Assembly: GCA_958295665.1 (NCBI GenBank) | Contig: OY282560.1 | Span: forward strand, 45,260,333-45,324,332 | Reading direction: 5' to 3' | DNA: 64,000 bases | Source: Tipula vernalis | Lineage: Eukaryota > Arthropoda > Insecta > Diptera > Tipulidae | Shown: in pieces, positions 54,829 to 64,000 of the stretch | How positions within the stretch are numbered: position 1 is the first letter of the stretch | Layout of the letters: each line of letters starts with the position of its first letter | Notes under the pieces: generated by a model | The model's input: the letters and a program-made list of their open reading frames with translations, nothing else | The model's database searches: none | What the model was told of the DNA's origin: nothing | Position numbers and translations under genes: made by a program

Positions 54829-55706
54829 TTGCTTCTTTCTGTTCGTTTTCCTGAGTGTGCCTTCGTTAACTCAGATCTCGATCAGTCTGTAACCCCTAAG
54901 AATTCCATTGAAGCTCCTGATTCGGAAATAGCGTACCAGATAATTACTTGGATGGAATTTTTCCGGCTGAACTACAGCATAGTTGTTATATTATTAAGCA
55001 CCACCTGTTCTACATTTTCAATGCGTGCGTTGGTTTTAGCATTTTGCAGGTTTAGTGCAAGAGCAACGTTATCCTCAACGTGTTCTTAAACTTTAAACTG
55101 TTAGAGAGGATTGTCGACAGATTTATTAAAGATAATTTTTTATTTAGATCCCCACTCAGTAACATGCAACATGCTTGTAGATTTGGTAGGTCCTGTGAAA
55201 CGGCTTTACATGAACTTGTCACTATAATGGATAATGCTTCAATTTCGCTCATTGTTTTCAAAGGTTGTCCTCAGAGACGTGTGCTCTCACCTCTGTTATG
55301 GCTTTTGGTTATTGATAATCTACTTGTGAAACTGCAGCAGGTAGGCTTTGTTGTTCAAAGCTACTCAGACGATCACGTTATTATGGTTGGTGTAAAGCAC
55401 CTGAATGTCTTATCCGATTTAACACAGAACGCTTTACATATTGTGGATGCATGGTATGGTGGAAAGGATTTACACGTAAACCCTTCTAAAACTGATTTGA
55501 TTATATTTACTAGGCATAGAGACATTGGTGGTCTAACTATGCCCTCTCTTTTCGGGAGGTCGATTAACAGATCAGACTATGTCAAACATTTAGGTGTCTT
55601 CCTGGACAGCAAACTCTACTGGAAATTTCCCTGGAATATAAACTTCGAAAATTCACTGTCATCTTTTGGTATTGTAGACGAACCTTTCGGGAAACCTGGG
55701 GTTTAA
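54829..55706 (+). pseudogene. LINE reverse transcriptase (LOA-like)
   Basis: 54829-55089 has the RT lead-in AFVNSDLDQSVTPKNSIEAPDSE. About 40 residues of the expected first RT motifs are missing. The frame 55080-55706 (208 residues) picks up at LERIVDRFIKDN, QHACRFGRSCETALHELV, FKGCPQRRVLSPLLWLLVID, then the active site SYSDDHVIMV (SDDH instead of ADDx), LHVNPSKTDLIIFTR and KHLGVFLDSKLYW. It ends shortly after the thumb. The GCPQGG motif reads GCPQRR, another sign of decay. Confidence 0.8.
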
Positions 55707-56490
55707 CTGGTGGCTAGTGGTTAAATTAAACGCTTCAATTATTAAACTCACTGGCCTACAAATTATTGCTTGTAAGGGGCCATTACTGGAGCTATGGCCT
55801 CAACTTTGCTTCTTGCCGTGGAATTAATTCTATTCTTATCACAGTTGGATTCTTTCAATCTAGGCACAGCATGTTCTGCTGCGTTTTGCCTAAGGTGCTT
55901 AAGGATGTCGAACAATCTTGGATCAGTTGTTGGCCATAGAACAATTCTTCCTAACTATATATGTATCGCTGCTACAAATAAAAATGTTGTTTCCTATACA
56001 GAAAACTACTCTGTGCAGAGTTTGTTAGATAATCCCTTGACCGTGTCAAAATTTGTTATGGGCTATAAATAATTTATTGATCTTCTCTGTACAAGTAATA
56101 GAGTGACGAGCATGTAGCTTCCTGCCCATTGTGGCATTGAAACTTCATTGCTGATTCTTTGGCTGGGGGTGGGTTAAAATTTATCGGTCGCGAACCAGTT
56201 GCTTCCTTATCATTTAACTATTTTAAGAAGGCGATCAAAACCTGCCCTCTAAGTAAATTAAAAGAGCAGTGAATGCCAGCGTATTCGAAACTTATTATTT
56301 GTGAACCTAACTTGAAAGTCACAAGGTTTGCTTTATCTCTCGGCAGGAACGTGTTGAGAGTATTGATCCTTACTAGTCACGGCCATTTTAAGGTGCATCT
56401 TCAGCGCATGGGCTGACTCGGGATGCTTTACGTGCGCATTGCCTCGAAGACGATGATGACTCTAGATTAAGAATTTCAGAATTTGAGTCC
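55707..56490 (+). pseudogene. LINE RNase H remnant (LOA-like)
   Basis: 55710-55800 (LACNYCL-like and GAITGAMASTL phrases in broken frames) and 56120-56160 (HCGIETSLLI, the HxGIxGNExAD block) show the position of an RNase H. The catalytic residues are scattered over frames. A 92-residue frame at 55794-56072 overlaps it but is not itself complete. Confidence 0.55.
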
Positions 56491-56757
56491 CAAACTTGGG
56501 CAAAAGTCGTAAGAATTAGTTGTGGTCACATTTGAGCAAATAACTCGATTATTTTGAATTTTAGGAAAAATATCAAATGGCAAAGTTGTTCTGTGGGAAA
56601 TATGCTAACGGTATTTGTAGTTGGTTTTTAATTCTCATATGTGTTTCCCCATGTCAGCCTTCTTGCCAGGGGCAACTTAAGTGTTTGATTTTGGTTTCCT
56701 TGATTATGTTCAAATGATTTTGATGATCTGGATGATTGTGTTATCATATGTTGGTAA

Positions 56758-56850
56758 AAGGCGCATTTACACGAATCACGGTTGAATTTTGTCCACTTTC
56801 GTTTAATTAGCCGCGATGATCTTCCCAAGCTACTCGTGTAAATGCGCCTT
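56758..56850. mobile_element. Mini-MITE, 93 bp, 17-bp perfect inverted repeats
   Basis: AAGGCGCATTTACACGA at 56758-56774 is the exact inverse of TCGTGTAAATGCGCCTT at 56834-56850. The 59-bp centre has no coding capacity. No target duplication was apparent. A 119-residue minus-strand frame that crosses it (56628-56987) has no recognisable motif. Confidence 0.65.
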
Positions 56851-57189
56851 ATCATTTCGTTGGGTTTAGATAAAGGCTGTGCGTGCTGCGCAGCAAGTAT
56901 TATATTGATCCAAGAACGCTGGCTTGTAAGATATACGCTACTGCCATTTACCGTGGCAATAAAATACGGAGACTGATTAAATTCCAAATATTTTTAAAGA
57001 ATTTGAACCAAATCATTTGAAAATTTTTTGTAGACTTGTAAATAGCACGTTTATTTAATAGACAAAGCGTTTATTAAAATTATCAGCAACATTTCGAAGC
57101 ATTTCTAGGCGGAACGTAATAACTCAAAATTTGTATGTGTTATGACGCAGATTTTAGTCTGCAGGTAAGCCCAAACAAAATAGTGGAAA

Positions 57190-57620
57190 AAAGTTTATTC
57201 CAGAAAATACGATAGCATTTGTTTAATGTCGATAAAGTCGGGAAAATTCTCTCGAATCCAGTGTTGAGTCAAAGTTGCTTGCAAGGTACAATCGTGTTTT
57301 GGATGCTGCTGACATGTATGGAAATAAATTTATTGGTTCACTTTGACCCGTTCATTGATGAATTTGAGCAGAAGCTTTACCACAGCAACCAATCCAGCCC
57401 AAAGCTTAACAGATTTAGGTTTTTGGCTTCTTGGAAGAATTCGAGCTTCTCCAAGAGGTGTTTTTGACCAAATAGGTGATTTTGACGTTTATAGCATTGT
57501 TAAATTGTGAACAGCTTCTCATCAGTAAATAGAATTTTTCTGAAATTTTTGTTCCCGAACCGCCTCAGTAACACTTTGCATCTTTCAAGTCGTGTGAGCT
57601 TTTCATTATATTGTTGTTAA
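57190..57620 (-). pseudogene. Mariner/Tc1-like transposase fragment
   Basis: Minus-strand sequence in several frames: KILFTDEKLFTI (about 57535-57500; its Asp is the first catalytic residue), QFNNAINVKITYLVKN, QKPKSVMLWAGL (about 57400), HPKHDCTLQAT (about 57290) and TQHWIRENFPDFI (about 57265-57225). Order and wording fit a mariner-type DDE/D domain. Stops and frameshifts are numerous, and no inverted repeats were seen. Confidence 0.65.
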
Positions 57621-57889
57621 GTTTTACTTGAAGACTCCTGCGGGTACATGCGCATGTCGTGGAGCTGGGTAATGTTGACGGCAACCTAACCCGCGGTATC
57701 GTTTTATTGTTTTGAAAACTGTTTAACGTGGAAGATGAAGACTTTCAATTACTTTTTTTTTGCCGAATTTCCAGTTTTGTACAGTTTGATAATAGCGAGA
57801 CGACTTTTTTTAGATGTGTTAACTTAAAAAATGAGAGGAATACAGACCTGATTTTTTTTTTAATGAAAAGACTTTATTTTAACTCCGTT

Positions 57890-58560
57890 TTTTATTGTCA
57901 CCCGGTATCTTTTTCGATGTGCTTTGCTTCATAATAACGTTTGGTATTTTCTTTAAGTAGTACAGCTGAACCACTTCTTGTCTTTTCAGCAGGGTAAATT
58001 GCACGATACGAATGATATCCCATTATTTTGACATAAGAGGATCAGGTGAAATGGCTTTCCGAAATTAGTAATATGTCGATTTCTATTCAGTTGCTTGATT
58101 TCTTCTTTCTAATCGCTTTCTTAAAGCGTTAACGTTTTTAAGCATATTTTCAATGATTTTACCATCGTTAGTTATAGTCGGTTTGATAATATCGTTAAGT
58201 CCTCTGTTATACCGTTGCTCGTGGAGGTTTAATGAAAGCATCATCTAGCCATACCTTAAATTGGACGATTATTTTTGTCTTCATAGGTCAACCACTGGAA
58301 ACCATCCACATTAAGCTTCATGGTAAACTTCCGGTATGAATTTCAGAATAACTTGATAAGCCCACAATTTTAATTGGTATAGGCTTGCTTCTCTTTGGTT
58401 TTATCTTCTTCTACGCTTTTAACGGATTGAATTATCTGCTCAGACTGCTCGAATTCCGCTGAAGATTCAGCTTTCCTCTTTTTAACTCTCTTCGATGGTC
58501 TGTTTTTCTTTAAGGCCCAATAGGGTTCTCTTTCTAGTTCATTTTCTTCTGTTTAGTAGT
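57890..58560 (-). pseudogene. LINE ORF1 end and ORF2 endonuclease start
   Basis: 58560-58200 encodes a Lys-rich stretch (NRPSKRVKKRKAESSAEFEQ) and PIPIKIVGLSSYSEI-like sequence of ORF1 across frames. At 58095-57895 the endonuclease start reads IDILLISESHFT, SYVKIMGYHSYRAIYPAEK and SGSAVLLKEN, the ETHFT...GYxxYxxxHPxGxxxGGSAI pattern of Jockey APE domains. Catalytic residues beyond that are missing. Confidence 0.6.
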
Positions 58561-58633
58561 TAAATGATATCTGTTGGTGTCGAAACGTTAAGGTTTGATT
58601 CTTTTTTAGATTTTCATTCTTTAACTTTAAAGT

Positions 58634-58985
58634 TTTTTTTTTTTTTTTTGGTTTTTAATCTATTCAATCTGTTTTGGGGCTCAAGGCACTTCCAACTAAC
58701 TCTTTCGCAGTTTACTTCTACCGTCCTACTTACTTTACGCAGTAGTAGCCCATTCGAGGACGTATGGCTATAGACCCGTTTTGTATAAACCACCTGCACA
58801 TTGCATTGCTTCATGCCAACCTATAGGTGCTGACATGAAAGGTGGGTGCTGACATGTGTTCATCTTCATCACCGATCGTAATCAGATGATGAAAAATCCC
58901 TTTTGCATTCCGCCCCTATCGGGATTCGAACCCGGTACCTCCCGATCCAACCGCCGCAGCTTTATCCACTGCGCCGTTTGGTCGG
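58634..58985 (-). mobile_element. tRNA-derived SINE with poly-A tail and target duplication
   Basis: On the minus strand the 5' end has a tRNA-like head with pol III box A (GGCGCAGTGGA, 58965-58975) and box B (GGTTCGAATCC, 58922-58932). A ~270-bp non-tRNA body follows, then a poly-A tail (T run 58633-58649 on the plus strand). Flanks carry a near-perfect target duplication: taacttaagagt (58986-58997) and taactttaaagt (58622-58633), 10 of 12 identical. The acceptor stem pairs poorly, so it is not a tRNA gene. Confidence 0.83.
58886..58984 (-). promoter_or_regulatory. Internal RNA polymerase III promoter (box A and box B) of the SINE
   Basis: Box A and box B are 32 bp apart in the tRNA-like head, the spacing of a type 2 pol III promoter. 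It would drive SINE transcription if still active. Confidence 0.7.
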
Positions 58986-59299
58986 TAACTTAAGAGTTTA
59001 AATTTCATTGCTCAGTCTGGCAATAATTTCTTCTATCCTCTTTAGTTTTTTTGTAGTTCTTCATTTTTTCGTTCTAGATTTTTTTGCGTACAGTAACTCG
59101 TTTAATATCCTCCAAAGAACTGCTCCGTAATCTTTTAGTAGATCTAAAGATTTTCCTGCTCATTAGGAACGGATTTGACAACAGTTGCCCTCTCTCCCCA
59201 CATAATCCGTGTGACCATAATACGAAGATTGGAAATTTTCCTTTGAGGCAGGTCTCTCATCTGAGGCGGTTCTCTCTTTTGTTCTATCAATTAACTGCC

Positions 59300-61320
59300 T
59301 AGTGCCGCCCCTCTGCCGCCAATACTATATTTTAATTTACAAATTATAAAATTCTAGCTGAACTAAATTTTCTTAATTTTCTTTCCAGAATATGTTCCAT
59401 GTATAAATAAATAAAATAAAAAAAAAACAACGTAAATATTTATACTTCAGCTAAAACCATTAATTATTTAATAAACTTGAAGAACTAAACGAAAACGTAT
59501 AAATGAATCCAAATCGACATTGCACCAAAAAATTGTGATGAAAAATATTAAAAAAATTGAACTCGACACAATAAAACCAATGTCGTTGAAACGAACTCAA
59601 CTCAGCAAAACTAAGAAAAACTCAGAAATTATTCTAATTTATAAAAAGGACATTTTAATATCCTGTTTGACTGCCTGTCGATGCAAAAGCTAAGTATTTT
59701 TTATTTAATTTTTTATAGTTAGTTTTTGATTATCCTTATCAAAGTGTTCCTTTCATAATTCCACAAATGCCAGCAATATAGAAACTCAACAGCAAAAACT
59801 AAAACGAAATTTATTTTTTATTTTAATTGAATCAAAACATGCAAATCAAACAAAAATAGTTTTAAAAAAAAATAAAAATGGTTGTTACTTCAATGTTCCT
59901 AAATAATTTTTTTTTTTTAAATTAATTAATTTAATTTTGTTTATTAGGTAAACATACAAAGAAAAAAAACTTATTAATATTTATTTATTATTATAAAACA
60001 CAATGAAAACTAATAAAATATTATTATTAATAGAGAAATGTGATACTTAAAAATAAAATAATTGATTAATTCTTGCCCGCGACTGCATCATTAATAATAA
60101 AATTAATTACAGATACTTTTCATGTTACGTCTTATTTATATCACCATAAACACACACACACACCCGAAATACATAAATACATTTAATTCGATTAAGTTTT
60201 GATTCAATTAACTAAAAAAATGGTCCCTTGTTGATCACTATATTAAATTTATATTTGCCAAACATTAATAACAAACAAAACAAAAGACTCGAAGAATAAT
60301 AAATTCGCCATAAACTATATTTTATTTTAATTAATAATTAACTATATAATATACATACAATATAATATACAATAGACATTACATTTTTATAAAAGAAAAT
60401 CCAAAACAACAACAGTTTAAGTGCCAATACAGCCGTCCATTTTATTTTATTTAATTCCGTTTTTTAATCAATTAATTGTTTTAATTAATTAATTTTATAC
60501 AAAATATAATTTATAATATTTTTGGCAAATATAAATTTAATACCGTAAATGCATTTTACTAAATATTAAAAATAATAATAATAATTAAAAATAAAAATTA
60601 AAAAAACAAATTGTGTTCATTTTTTATCTCATAATTAATTATTTTTTTTGTCTTAAAAAACACGTGTAATTTTAATTTTTTTTTAATTAATTAGGCCAAA
60701 TTAATTTTAATTTGGTTTTATATTACTACATATATACATAATAATATTTTACTCTATAATATACATAAAGTAATTTTTTTTTAGTTTTAGGTTTTTAATA
60801 TTATACATATTTGCTTTTATTTTTTTAATTTAATAATGTATTTTGAATTTTTTAATTACGTATATATTTTAATAATAATTTTGAGGTAGGCTATTGTTTG
60901 TGATTGTATTGAAATTTTCATTCTGTGAGGTTTAGTTTTTTTTTTTTTTTTAGAATTTATATTATAATAGTTTTGTACCATAAAATAAAATCCTCTATGA
61001 AACATACAAATACATAAAATAAAATCCTCTATGAAACATAAAATAACATACATTAAATTATTTGAAACTCTTACACGCACTCTTACGAATCCACAGCAAA
61101 ATGAGGATGATGTTTTAAATTATTTCAAAATATTTGCTTTATTAAAGCTTAAATATTCTAGAAAAAATTAAGTTACGTGGAAATAAAATAACATAAATGA
61201 ATTTTATCTTTGCAGAATCGGCTTGACGTATTGATTTTCCCAAGCGATGCACAATTCATCGCTCACTTCTCTTGGCTAAAAAAACGGATTTGAATCTATG
61301 CTAATATAGTTTATAAAAAG
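59300..61320. other. Very AT-rich intergenic DNA with small repeats
   Basis: No supported gene. Contains a (CA)n tract at about 60151-60162; a 22-bp perfect inverted repeat tattaaatttatatttgccaaa at 60241-60262 and 60521-60542, 258 bp apart; and a 34-bp-period tandem duplication (cataaaataaaatcctctatgaaacata) at 60979-61040. Overlong A and T runs are common. It could include UTR or intron of a gene outside the window, but nothing shows this. Confidence 0.5.
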
Positions 61321-61327
61321 ACAATAT

Positions 61328-61720
61328 CACAATTCTCATAGTCGTGTCATTTCAGGCGACATGTCGCATCACGTCACGTCACATGAAAATTGATATTCTC
61401 GAAGTCGGTTCAAGTGATACGACTGTAACTATAAAGATGTCGTCCAAATTACAAATAAAATCGTTTTAGAACAAAAAAGTATTAGCTTAAACAACAACCT
61501 ATTTAAACAAGTGAACAAAAAACATTTAAAAAAAATATTAGGACTAAAATTTCGCCCTTCCATTTTGTTGTAGTCGTCTGTCAGCTGTCACTTACAAAAC
61601 TCAAGTGACATCAGTCGTATAAAGTGACTTTAGTCGTAACAAACGACTAAGAGAATCGCAAAATTGATATTATGTGACTATAGTCATGAAAAATGACGTG
61701 ATTCGACTATGAGAATTGGG
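61328..61720. mobile_element. MITE, ~393 bp, CAATTCTCATAGTCG ends
   Basis: CAATTCTCATAGTCG at 61330-61344 is the inverse of CGACTATGAGAATTG at 61704-61718. Two more bases at each side fit C[AC]. Inside, the motifs agtcgt, gtgacttta and gtcac recur in both orientations. No open frame; no clear target duplication. Confidence 0.62.
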
Positions 61721-62141
61721 TGTTAGAAAAGCAGGAAAATATCTTAATAACTCTTTAGAAAATGGAGAATTTATTCTTTTCTATTTATTCAAATCCCCGC
61801 TATATACAAATCTTCGCTATCGTAGCCGATTTATTTAATGTTTTTTGGTTTGCGAATTGTTAGCAACTTTTATTATCACTAAAATATTTGAATGGGAGAT
61901 TCGCGAAGTAATTATCACATCTAATAAACTTATTTCGTTGTACATAATTTAAAATGCTTTTAGTGCTTACTTTTTACTTAAACAATTATTTTATTTATTA
62001 TCAGGAGTTGAATTACAAGTATGCAGTACTGGCCCTAGAACACTTTGCGCCCTAAGCGAGTATTTTCTTAGGTGCCCTTTTTTTTAAATTAACTGGTAAA
62101 TAAAAATTACTTAAATTACCAGAGAGGCTTTAAAGCATTAA

Positions 62142-62891
62142 TCAAAAACAAACAAAAACATTCTCACTAAAAACTAATAGTTTACTTAAGCAGGTAGTAC
62201 AAGTGAAATGCTGTGGTCCATTAAGGGCCTTCGTCAGCACGTCTGGTCTCATTTCATTCGTTGAGATATGCTTCATCTTTATCCTACCCAGACTTCTCAT
62301 TTGGTCGTACAAAATGGTGCTGATATTTATATGTTTTGCTCTGGCATGAAAAACGTTTGTTGATGCCAGATCAATTGCACTTTTGTTGTCGCAATACATG
62401 ACAGTTACGGGATCTGGACTCGTCAAAAACTCCTTTTCGAGTGATTTAGGCCAAAGAGCTTCCTATTCTCCTTCCGTTGTAGATAACGCGACTGATGGTT
62501 GTTTTTTAGAATTCCAACATATCGCTCCATTTTTTTTTTGATTCATGAAAACGTAACCTGTGATGGATTTGCGTTCGTCTTCATCACTGCCCCAATCAGC
62601 AGTTTCCTTTGAATACCGCAGAATTCTCTTCACTGACAACCAATGCGCTCTTCCGGGATCATTATTGAATCTGCTGACATTGCTGACTGCATAGTTAATG
62701 TCTGGTCGAGAAACTTGAGATGGGGACAGAATGCTTTCCACTGCTTGTTGATATGACACATTCCTCATTTGGTCACGTTCGGAATTTGTCTTAGGACACA
62801 TTGATCTGGAGAGTTTCACATTTAGATCCATATTTTTCCTTCTGCACGGTCTCGTGTAATCTTTATTCCAAGGCAATACCTTTTTCTCCAA
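62142..62891 (-). pseudogene. copia RT end and RNase H
   Basis: The frame 62463-62891 has MCPKTNSERDQMRNVSYQQAVESIL and SRPDINYAVSNVSRFNNDPGRAHW (RT C-terminal region), then KRILRYSKETADWG and SITGYVFMNQKKNGAICWNSKKQPSVALSTTEGE (RNase H start; Glu at the end). After a stop at 62465, 62142-62426 continues with VTVMYCDNKSAIDLASTN (RNase H Asp), FHARAKHINI and MRPDVLTKAL. The RT active site YxDD is not present. Confidence 0.8.
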
Positions 62892-62915
62892 TATCTTTCA
62901 TCTTAAAATTTTCCA

Positions 62916-63563
62916 TTAATTTCGTTTTGAACGATGACTTTTGTCCGATTGATTCTTTCGGCGATTCCATTTTGTTCTGGCGTATATGGAACAGTGGTCT
63001 GGTTTGCAATTGTCTTCCCGGTTTAGTTCTCCACAAAATTCTTGAATTCTTCGAACTTTGATGCTGCTTCGGATTTTGATTTTAACAAAAAAAACGAACA
63101 ATTTGTGAAAAAAATTGTCCATAAATGTTAGAAAATAACGATTTCCTCCTATCGAGTCTATCTGCATAGAACCACACAAATCTGAATAGATAGGTTCCAA
63201 AACTTCTTTAGTACGTGTTTCGGATCGTTTAAATGGTTGACGTGTCTGTTTACCTCTTATACAAGTCAAACAGCTGTTGTCAGGATGAGTAAGTTTGACC
63301 TCAGGTGCAATGGAATTGTAAGTGTCCAAGTCTTCGGTGCCATAAATACATTTTGGGAATTCCTTTAACCCGTTTAGTCTGTTCATGTTTCCCACTGGAC
63401 TTGCGGTTGCAACTAGTTCGCCAAATTTATTGAAAATTTCGCATCTCGTCTTGCCAAACTTAACATTATTCCCATTCTTGACCATTTGACTTACGGACAA
63501 GAGATTTGCACTTAAGTCTTTGATATGTAAAATATTTTTCAACGTCAACTTCAGCACATCCAA
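62916..63563 (-). pseudogene. copia GAG-pre-integrase and integrase N-part
   Basis: 215-residue frame: LKNILHIKDLSANLLSVSQM (end of protease), HPDNSCLTCIRGKQTRQPF (zinc-binding pre-integrase domain) and PIYSDLCGSMQIDSIGGNRYFLTFMDNF (first integrase Asp in SDLCG). A second core Asp was not found. The end resembles the integrase ARTKWNRRKNQS block, a decayed NGVAERxNRT with the Glu lost. Confidence 0.78.
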
Positions 63564-63993
63564 TTGAAGATATTTCTAATTTTGAGTTATTTACAACGAT
63601 AACATAACTACACATTGCATCAGTGACCTCTGTGAGCCAATCGTTTCTCATGTTCATATGCGTCGAAGCTCCGGAATCCACGTACCAATCGTTGTGGCTG
63701 ATAGCTTTTGCTGAAAATGTTGTGTATAGTAAACTTTCTGCATTCGGTCGTCCTTGGCTAACACTTTTATTTTTGGTTGGGCAATTTTTTGCAATATGCC
63801 CATAGTTGTTACAATTGAAGCAACGTGTACCAGCCGTTAAATGAACCTTTTGGGCAATATCGTTTGACGTGTTAAGCAAAGTTGTTTCCACATCTTGCAA
63901 TAATTTTGTTTTAATGGAATCACCACTAATTTTGATTCCTGAATTCTCAACTCCCATAATCATAGGTTTATATTCCTCTGGTAAGCCTGCCAA
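63466..63993 (-). pseudogene. copia Gag end and protease
   Basis: 175-residue frame open to near the window edge. It begins in the Gag capsid (AGLPEEYKPMIMGVENSG), followed by the CCHC knuckle CFNCNNYGHIAKNC (residues ~58-71) and the protease signature DWYVDSGASTHMNMRNDW (Asp-Ser-Gly, ~101-118). It ends at a frameshift near 63470-63560, where the frame changes to the next segment. Confidence 0.82.
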
Positions 63994-64000
63994 ATGAATT

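Larger units (their letters stand above)
54829..56490 (+). mobile_element. LOA/I-group LINE remnant with RT and RNase H
   Basis: Plus-strand remains of a non-LTR retrotransposon that encoded both RT and RNase H. The GCPQxxVLSPLLW RT block and the presence of RNase H fit the LOA/I groups rather than Jockey. There is an internal deletion in RT, and stops elsewhere. No terminal features were found. Confidence 0.7.
57890..59290 (-). mobile_element. Jockey-like LINE remnant interrupted by a SINE
   Basis: The minus strand holds ORF1-like sequence from about 59290 to 58100 and the start of ORF2 from about 58095 to 57890, with a SINE inserted at 58634-58985. It is broken throughout. The element is related to, but not the same copy as, the LINE at 14.6-22 kb. 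Confidence 0.55.
62142..64000 (-). mobile_element. Ty1/copia element, internally deleted, running off the window
   Basis: The minus strand has Gag zinc knuckle, protease, integrase N-part and then directly the end of RT and RNase H. The copia gene order puts integrase before RT. Integrase after the ~NRINQT block and most of RT are missing between about 62930 and 62890. The 5' part and LTR lie beyond 64000. A 3' LTR was not identified downstream of 62142. Confidence 0.78.

Noticed and set aside
56628..56987. 119-residue minus-strand protein gene
   Set aside because: The frame crosses a hairpin MITE, has no recognisable domain and shows composition like the surrounding decayed DNA.
58905..58985. 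Functional tRNA gene on the minus strand
   Set aside because: Box A and box B are good, but the acceptor stem pairs at only about four of seven positions, and the sequence continues into a body with poly-A tail and target duplication. It is a SINE head.
1..64000. An undescribed multi-gene defence or metabolic system
   Set aside because: The window holds only two host-like genes, unrelated and 14 kb apart, and the remaining coding sequence is explained by known transposon families.

Overview
The window looks like a transposon-rich, AT-rich stretch of an insect nuclear genome, most probably a fly (Diptera). Evidence for this is an intact single-exon Sin1 (TORC2 subunit) gene, a small gene with two short GT-AG introns of 61 and 58 bp, and many insect-type elements: Ty3/gypsy, Ty1/copia, Jockey- and LOA-like LINEs, mariner, pogo, Helitron, PIF/Harbinger and MITEs. 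Nothing bacterial was seen: no operons, CRISPR arrays or rRNA genes.

Only two genes look like normal host genes: a three-exon, 151-residue protein of unknown function (34851-35425, + strand) and Sin1/MAPKAP1 (49657-51162, + strand). Almost everything else recognisable is mobile DNA in various states of decay. I label the Ty3/gypsy copies A to G.

Layout. 1-6.4 kb: AT-rich DNA with a PIF/Harbinger-like MITE (1225-2071) carrying a 161-bp piggyBac-like MITE, and a long inverted-repeat element (3716-4245). 6.4-12 kb: a decayed Helitron (- strand, with a recognisable 3' end) fused to Ty3-A (- strand). 14-22 kb: a Jockey-like LINE (+) split by Ty3-B (+), and further broken by a 62-bp retroposed insert and a repeat-rich insert. 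22-29 kb: AT-rich DNA, a GC-rich transposon end, a Harbinger transposase remnant and small MITEs. 29-33.2 kb: chimeric Ty3-C (+) and truncated Ty3-D (-). 34.8-35.6 kb: small host gene. 36-39.5 kb: Ty3-E (-). 40-48 kb: Ty3-F (-), complete with LTRs, polypurine tract and TATA target duplication, carrying a 2.8-kb pogo-like transposon (+). 49.6-51.2 kb: Sin1. 51.7-54.3 kb: Ty3-G (-). 54.6-56.5 kb: LOA-like LINE (+). 57.2-59.3 kb: mariner-like and Jockey-like remnants (-), the latter split by a tRNA-derived SINE. 59.3-61.3 kb: very AT-rich DNA. 61.3-61.7 kb: MITE. 62.1 kb to the end: internally deleted copia element (-).

The most unusual things are two perfect close-spaced palindromes (14148-14239 and 42141-42210), the second centred just after the second catalytic Asp codon of the pogo transposase; the precise nested insertions with target duplications; and the TE-TE fusion ORFs. 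I did not find convincing evidence of an undescribed multi-gene system. All family assignments come from reading motifs and were not checked by database search.
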